A DNA stretch of 59,725 bases from Chthoniobacteraceae bacterium (GTDB lineage: Bacteria > Verrucomicrobiota > Verrucomicrobiia > Chthoniobacterales > Chthoniobacteraceae), in contig CANIWM010000030.1 of the NCBI GenBank assembly GCA_947471505.1, forward strand, positions 1-59,725, given 5' to 3'. The position numbers and the translations under genes were made by a program. Positions 50,497 through 59,725 of the stretch are shown in pieces (the first letter of the stretch is position 1; each line of letters starts with the position of its first letter). A model generated the notes under the pieces. The model did not search any database. It had not been told where the DNA came from and saw nothing but the letters and a program-made list of their open reading frames with translations.

Positions 50497-51606
50497 ATGC
50501 CTCAATCCAACCGCTATCGCGTGCTTCACGTTATCGACTCGCTCGATCTAGGCGGCGCACAGGTCGTGCTGGAAAATCTCATCCGGCATGGAGACGCGGA
50601 ACGGTTTGAATTTGAGGTCGCTGCGATGCACGGACGGGGACAGATGTGGGACCGATTGGCGGCGCTCGGTGTTCCGATGCATTCGCTTTCGCATCATCAC
50701 AAAGTTCCGTTTTATGTGCCGCGTCTCGCGTGGCGCTGCCTCACTCGGAGCTACGACGTCGTTCACACTCATCTCCTCGCCGCAAACGTTATCGCAAAGC
50801 CGATTGCCGCGATGTGCGGAGTGCGCGTGCGCATCAACCACGACCACTGCAACGACAAGCTGACGGACCCACGCGCTTGGGCGCTGCCGGCCGACACTTT
50901 TACCAACGCGCTTTCCACTCACATTGTCGCCGTTTCTGAGAGCACGCGCGAGTTTTTGTTGAGTCGCGAAGGGGTCGCGGAAGACCGTGTGACGACGATC
51001 CACAACGGCATCGACACCGGCATTTACCGGCCGCGTCCTGCGGAGCGTGCGGTTGCACGGGAGAAATGGAATCTGCCGGCTGAGGCGTTCATCGTCGGGG
51101 GAGTCGGCCGGCTCACGCATCAGAAGAACTTTGAATTGTTTCTCAATATAGCCGCGCAGATTCCCCATGCGTTTTTCGTAATCGGGGGGGCCGGAGAGGA
51201 TGAAACGGCTTTGCGGGCGCAGGTTGTCCGACTCGGACTCGAACGGAGGGTGAAATTCCTCGGCTATGTGGCGGACATGCCGTCTCTTTGGCCTGCCTTG
51301 GATTGTCTGCTACTCACCTCGCGCTACGAAGGGCTGCCCATCACCATTCTGGAGGCGATGGCGTGTGGTGTCCCGATTGTTGCGAGCAATCTCGACGGCA
51401 TGCGCGAGATTCTCCGAGATGGCGAAAACGCCGCTCTTGTCCCACCGGGAGAGACTGCACTCTTTGTCAACGCTGTCCGTGCCTTAATAGAACAGCCTGC
51501 GCACTCGGCGCGGCTTGCCGGTGCGGCGCTCGTTACGGTGCGCGAAGGATACTCGGCGGCGAAGATGGCGCGTGCGGTGGAGGGGATTTACCTGCGACAT
51601 TTATGA
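50497..51606 (+). CDS. GT-B glycosyltransferase (GT4-like)
   Basis: The 369-residue protein begins RVLHVIDSLDLGGAQVVLEN, the classical GT4 acceptor-side loop, continues with DVVHTHLLAANVIAKPI, and has the donor-side EGLPITILEAMACGVPIVAS (E-x7-E). It resembles PelF/WcaL-type enzymes of exopolysaccharide clusters. It is coupled by ATGA to a serine-acetyltransferase-like gene. Confidence 0.92.
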   Translation: MPQSNRYRVLHVIDSLDLGGAQVVLENLIRHGDAERFEFEVAAMHGRGQMWDRLAALGVPMHSLSHHHKVPFYVPRLAWRCLTRSYDVVHTHLLAANVIAKPIAAMCGVRVRINHDHCNDKLTDPRAWALPADTFTNALSTHIVAVSESTREFLLSREGVAEDRVTTIHNGIDTGIYRPRPAERAVAREKWNLPAEAFIVGGVGRLTHQKNFELFLNIAAQIPHAFFVIGGAGEDETALRAQVVRLGLERRVKFLGYVADMPSLWPALDCLLLTSRYEGLPITILEAMACGVPIVASNLDGMREILRDGENAALVPPGETALFVNAVRALIEQPAHSARLAGAALVTVREGYSAAKMARAVEGIYLRHL

Positions 51607-52097
51607 GCGATATTTTCTGCGATTGGGCGAATAACGAAGGAAACATCAAGGGCCGCGTGGTGATGATTCTTTTTCGGCTCGCGGCGTGGTGTCGCAGTTT
51701 GCCGTCGCCGTGGTGGATTCTGACGGTGCCGTATCTTGTGTGGTACGAGCTTACGGTGGTGTGGTCGCTCGGCATCGAGCTACGCTACCGCACGAAGATC
51801 GGGCCGGGCCTCGCGCTGTTTCACGGAGTCGCGCTCGTCGTCCACGAAGGCGCGGTGATTGGCGTGAATTGCACGCTGCGGCAAAGCACGACCATCGGCG
51901 CGAAACAGCTCGCCGACGGCACGCAAAGCGCCTGCCCCGTGCTGGGCGACGGCGTCGATGTCGGCGCGAACGTCGTCATCATCGGTCCCGTGAAAGTCGG
52001 TGACCGCGCGGTGATCGGCGCGGGCAGCGTAGTGGTGAAGGATGTCCCGGCTGGCGCTGTCGTGGCGGGGAATCCGGCGCGCGTCATCCGTGGGTAA
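51603..52097 (+). CDS. Serine O-acetyltransferase-like hexapeptide protein (WcaB type)
   Basis: The 164-residue protein has hexapeptide repeats (IGPGLALFHGVALVVHEGAV, IGVNCTLRQSTTIGA, IGPVKVGDRAVIGAGSVVVK) closing with DVPAGAVVAGNPARVI, close to CysE/WcaB. The catalytic histidine lies in LFHGVALVVHEGA. In this context it more likely O-acetylates a glycan than makes cysteine precursor. It ends right at the convergent stop of the BNR gene. Confidence 0.8.
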   Translation: MSDIFCDWANNEGNIKGRVVMILFRLAAWCRSLPSPWWILTVPYLVWYELTVVWSLGIELRYRTKIGPGLALFHGVALVVHEGAVIGVNCTLRQSTTIGAKQLADGTQSACPVLGDGVDVGANVVIIGPVKVGDRAVIGAGSVVVKDVPAGAVVAGNPARVIRG

Positions 52098-53042
52098 TCA
52101 ACGCGTTTTCGCGAACGTCGGCTTCATCATCGTGGAGGCGTAGAAGATGTTCGCTTTCGCATCCCACGCGTAGTTTGGGCCGACGCGATTAACAGTGAAG
52201 CCCGCAGGCAGCGGCGCGGCGAGTTGCCAGGTCTTACCGGCGTCGAGTGTCTCGTTGATGCCTCCTTTTCCCACGACGACAAACTGCGTGGCGTCCTTGC
52301 CAAAAAGCGGACCGTGTGTGCAATCCACCGTCGCAAGTGCGCTCCACGTTGCGCCTTTGTCGCGGGAAACGAGGAGCGACTTCCCGGCGGGCCAGTAGGC
52401 AACGCCTTCCAGAACTACGGGCACTCCGGCGAACGGTTTTTCCTCGGAAACTCTCGCCCATGTCGTGCCCGAATCGGTGGTGCGAAAAATACCGGGCTCC
52501 TTCTCTTTCGTTGCTACGAACGTGGAGTGGTCGAGCACGCCGCACGCGCTGAATCCCTTTTCCAGATCGTGCCAGGTGGCCCCTGCGTCCTCGCTCGTCG
52601 TTAGCATCCCGCCGCTCTCGTGGCGCAAGGCGAGAAGGCGTTTCCCCGTATCCGCCCAATCCACTGCGCCGAAGTCGAGGTGTGTCACTTTGAACTTCGT
52701 CCAAGTGGCCCCACCATCCGTCGTCATGGCGCTGCTTCCGTAGATCATGAAACACGCCAGTCGTTTCCCTGCCGGGTCTGCCTGTAGAGCCCAACCCGTC
52801 TCGCACCGCCCGCCGATGGCTCCGCCGTCGCAGCGTGCAAAAGTTGCACCGTGGTCACCGCTGCGCCACAGTCCCTGATCGCTCACCACCATGAAGACGT
52901 CGCCGCACGCGCGGTCCGTCACGACCCCGGCCGTCGGTCCAGCGTAGCCCGGTTTTACGGTAGCAGCGGTGGCGTCGGAGATGTTCGTCCAATCGCCAGC
53001 ACAGGCGGCGGCGGTGAGAGCGAGGAGCGCGAGTGTTTTCAT
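52098..53042 (-). CDS. Secreted BNR/VPS10-like repeat protein
   Basis: Start at ATG 53042 gives 314 residues with the signal peptide MKTLALLALTAAACAG. At least five BNR-type Asp-box repeats follow (SGDHGATF, TDGGATWTKF, SEDAGATWHDL, SRDKGATWSAL, LDAGKTWQLA), building a beta-propeller of the sialidase/photosystem-stability-factor type. Catalytic sialidase residues are not recognisable. It may bind carbohydrate or protein outside the cell. The frame continues to 53210, but the inner ATG with the signal sequence is preferred. Confidence 0.8.
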   Translation of the reverse strand: MKTLALLALTAAACAGDWTNISDATAATVKPGYAGPTAGVVTDRACGDVFMVVSDQGLWRSGDHGATFARCDGGAIGGRCETGWALQADPAGKRLACFMIYGSSAMTTDGGATWTKFKVTHLDFGAVDWADTGKRLLALRHESGGMLTTSEDAGATWHDLEKGFSACGVLDHSTFVATKEKEPGIFRTTDSGTTWARVSEEKPFAGVPVVLEGVAYWPAGKSLLVSRDKGATWSALATVDCTHGPLFGKDATQFVVVGKGGINETLDAGKTWQLAAPLPAGFTVNRVGPNYAWDAKANIFYASTMMKPTFAKTR

Positions 53043-53208
53043 AGGTGTAGGAGCTTCAACCTTCGCGGATAGTGTTTCCTTTGCCAGATGCGAGCGAACC
53101 GGGAGTTGCGGAGTATCTTGTGAGTCGCGGGTGTCATGCCAGCTATCGAGTTGTAAGTGGAGTGCTTTGCGACGTTGACGGAGCGCGTTCGTTCGCAAAA
53201 CTTGCGGC

Positions 53209-58277
<5,069 letters not shown>

Positions 58278-58307
58278 TAAGACGCACACCCAGTAGCCCA
58301 TTCCACT

Positions 58308-58643
58308 TTGAACGACCTCACTGAAGAGCTATCAAGTCCGAGAGAGACGATCTGGCCTAAGCTGAACCTTTTGTTCGGTGCCATGATCGTCGTCGTCGTC
58401 GGGATTACGCTCCTTTACCAGACGACTTCCGTCGTCGGTGATAATGGGGAGAAAGTGGGCCAGGATAAGCACATCAAAGCACTGCAACTGGCCATCGATG
58501 CGGCGGACCTCACGAACAAACGACTGGCGCGGGAAGTTACCGCTCTGCAACGAGATCCCGAATATGCCGGGATGATCGCTCGCGACCGGCTGGATCTCAT
58601 GAAGGAGGGGGAAACCATCCTTCGGCCCGAGGTGAAAAAGTAG
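58308..58643 (+). CDS. FtsB/DivIC-like septum formation initiator
   Basis: The 111-residue protein (TTG start at 58308) has a short cytoplasmic N-terminus, one membrane helix (LLFGAMIVVVVGITLLY) and a periplasmic coiled-coil region (KALQLAIDAADLTNKRLARE, DPEYAGMIARDRLDLMKEGE) ending with the LxLxxxGE-like motif of FtsB/DivIC. It belongs to the divisome scaffold FtsQLB. It lies directly after eno, the same neighbour as in many proteobacteria. Confidence 0.85.
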   Translation: MNDLTEELSSPRETIWPKLNLLFGAMIVVVVGITLLYQTTSVVGDNGEKVGQDKHIKALQLAIDAADLTNKRLAREVTALQRDPEYAGMIARDRLDLMKEGETILRPEVKK

Positions 58644-58667
58644 CCGCCTGAGGGAGACGTTCGTTTT

Positions 58668-59099
58668 ATGAAAGCAATCGCCTTGGTTTCTTCTCTCTGC
58701 CTGCTCGCCGCCTGCGAGCCGGTTGATTTCGCGAAGCGCAACGAGCTTTCTCTCGTAGAGCGCGCTGCAGCGGTGGACACGCTGCGGCTGAATGCGGCAG
58801 CGCTGAACGCTGGCGACCTCGATGCGCTGGAGCGGACGATTGACGAGAATTCGCCCCTATTTGAAGACGCCGTGCACAGTGCCCAGGCCACGATTGCCCG
58901 GTACGGGCCGACGGTGGGCATCCGCGACGTGCGCCTCGTCTCGGAGAAACGCGGGGAACTCGTTCTAGGCTATGTGCAGACGATTGCAGTGGCGCGCGGG
59001 CATTTGCCCTTTAGTGCAGCGCAGGTGGAGACCACGCTAGTCCGTGGCCGAACGGGATGGGCTGTCTCGTCCACGCGAGTGCTGAGTCTTAAGCCCTAG
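58668..59099 (+). CDS. Small lipoprotein with NTF2/SnoaL-like features
   Basis: The 143-residue product has a signal with lipobox LAAC (C16 in CLLAACEPVDF), so it is an exported lipoprotein. The mature part contains VDTLRLNAAALNAGDLDALE and RTIDENSPLFEDAV followed by strands, reminiscent of the NTF2/SnoaL-like fold with repeated helices and strands. It is 24 bases after the septum gene, likely in the same transcript. Confidence 0.65.
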   Translation: MKAIALVSSLCLLAACEPVDFAKRNELSLVERAAAVDTLRLNAAALNAGDLDALERTIDENSPLFEDAVHSAQATIARYGPTVGIRDVRLVSEKRGELVLGYVQTIAVARGHLPFSAAQVETTLVRGRTGWAVSSTRVLSLKP

Positions 59100-59105
59100 C
59101 TTTCT

Positions 59106-59579
59106 CTACGCTACGGATTGAGTGGCGCGGACTGTGGGGGTTTTTGCGATTGCGGTTTGCGTTGCGAGAGGGACGCTGAGGATGAAGGTCGCGCCTTTTC
59201 CCTCGCCGTCGCTGTGCGCGGTGAGTTGGCCGCCCATTTCCTTGGCGGCGTTGGCTCCGCTGTGGAGGCCGAATCCATGTCCGTCTTTCCGTGTGGTGAA
59301 GCCGTGGGTGAAGACTTTATTGAGGTTCTCGGGGCGGATGCCCATGCCGCTGTCGGAGATGGATACGCGGACGGTATCGGCTAATTTCTCGATGGAGATG
59401 GTGATGCGCCGGATCTCTGTGGAGGCGACGGCTTGCTTGGCGTTTTGTAGGAGGTTGATGAGGATTTGCAGGACTTTGTGTTTGTCCACGGCGACGGGCG
59501 GGACTTTATCGTAGCGCCGGACGACGTCCACGGCGTGTCGGTGAAATGCTCCGGCGTTCAGCTCTATCGCGTCTTCGAT
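59106..59579 (-). pseudogene. Histidine kinase C-terminal ATPase domain, truncated by IS
   Basis: The last roughly 157 codons of a sensor kinase are present on the minus strand: N box LQILINLLQNAKQAV, G1-like DSGMGI, and GFGLHSGANAAKEMGGQLTA, the HATPase domain of two-component kinases. Similarity to the kinase ends at about 59580, where the left inverted repeat of an IS5-type element begins. The sensor and phospho-acceptor parts are missing from the window, so the gene is interrupted. The frame itself continues into the element to 59657. Confidence 0.75.
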
Positions 59580-59725
59580 TAGGGAAAGGCTGAAGAAATC
59601 GGCTACGCCTGTAAAATAGCGGGACAGCGGGCGAAAATGCTGATCTAAGGAAAGCACAAACAGCGATGGACAAACAATTGAGCTTTGCAGCAGCCGAATA
59701 CGCCGGAAAAAAGAAAACCACGAGG
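59580..59725 (+). mobile_element. Second IS5-type element, left end only
   Basis: TAGGGAAAGGCTGAAGAAAT at 59580 aligns with the left inverted repeat of the element at 33536 (TAGGGAACCGCTGAATAAAT), followed by the shared GGGACAGCGGGCG stretch. A transposase start at ATG 59666 reads MDKQLSFAAAEYAGKKKTTR, close to MEKQTSFAAAEYSEKKKTTR of the first copy. The element continues beyond the window. It is a diverged relative and not a recent identical copy. Confidence 0.75.
59666..59725 (+). CDS. IS5-type transposase, N-terminal fragment (runs off window)
   Basis: Twenty codons of the transposase are visible from ATG 59666 (MDKQLSFAAAEYAGKKKTTR), matching the first 20 residues of the transposase at 33609 in about 16 positions. 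The rest lies outside the window. Whether it is intact cannot be seen. Confidence 0.7.
   Translation, partial: MDKQLSFAAAEYAGKKKTTR

Noticed and set aside
53043-53208. TTGACG (53175) as a sigma-70 promoter of dnaE
   Set aside because: The partner at 53198 (AAACTT) is a poor -10 box and leaves only a few leader bases, so I do not call it.

Overview
The window looks like a chromosomal segment of a GC-rich member of the Verrucomicrobiota/PVC group. This is an inference from three things: a long, cyanobacterial-type IspH; very large secreted proteins combining LamG, sugar-dehydrogenase and cytochrome-c domains; and many glycosyltransferases mixed with short palindromic elements and toxin-antitoxin genes. 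I recognised no rRNA, tRNA or CRISPR array.

Layout. 1-421: a terminal-inverted-repeat element and relics of two unrelated genes (a type I restriction methylase piece on the plus strand, a type II secretion GspF piece on the minus strand). 422-3739: housekeeping genes (small membrane protein, ispH, purD, msrB). 3802-12267: a toxin-antitoxin pair, a secreted beta-propeller protein, a PEGA-like lipoprotein and a 1212-residue secreted LamG/sugar-dehydrogenase/di-heme protein. 12529-33490: a tightly packed, co-directional surface-glycan operon of about 20 genes, mostly overlapping by 4-11 bases. It starts with a Wzm/Wzt ABC exporter and holds a nonulosonic-acid (sialic/legionaminic-like) set: two NeuB homologues, a CMP-sugar synthetase, a CBS-aminotransferase fusion, a TIM-barrel isomerase-like protein and acyltransferases. 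It also holds several proteins of unknown role, including one with a Bfd-like [2Fe-2S] motif. An IS5-type element (about 33536-34716) and an adjoining 135-bp inverted-repeat element interrupt it, probably destroying one gene. 34879-38199: further glycosyltransferases and a methyltransferase.

38237-45948 is an accessory island: two copies of an unnamed two-gene nucleotidyltransferase module (one truncated), a Uma2 nuclease, a DUF433/DUF5615 pair, a RelB/ParE-like pair, orphan antitoxin-like genes, palindromic elements and a strictly phased 21-bp repeat array, with a ferredoxin and a LysR regulator between them. 45952-52097 returns to glycan synthesis (five glycosyltransferases or acyltransferases, with a decayed gene in between). 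52098-59099 is a BNR-repeat secreted protein followed by core genes (dnaE, eno, an FtsB/DivIC-like gene and a lipoprotein). At 59106-59725 a histidine-kinase gene is cut by a second, divergent copy of the IS5-type element that runs off the window.

How the genes work together: the glycan genes would make an activated nonulosonate-type sugar, assemble it with other sugars into a chain by many family-2 and GT-B transferases, decorate it (acetyl, methyl groups) and export it through the ABC transporter whose ATPase carries a Wzt-type C-terminal domain. The sugar-dehydratase or 2-epimerase genes expected upstream of NeuB are not visible here, so the exact sugar cannot be named from this window. 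The best candidates for undescribed biology are the duplicated two-gene nucleotidyltransferase module, the Fe-S protein of the glycan operon, the NeuB paralogue lacking a metal ligand, and the 21-bp repeat array.
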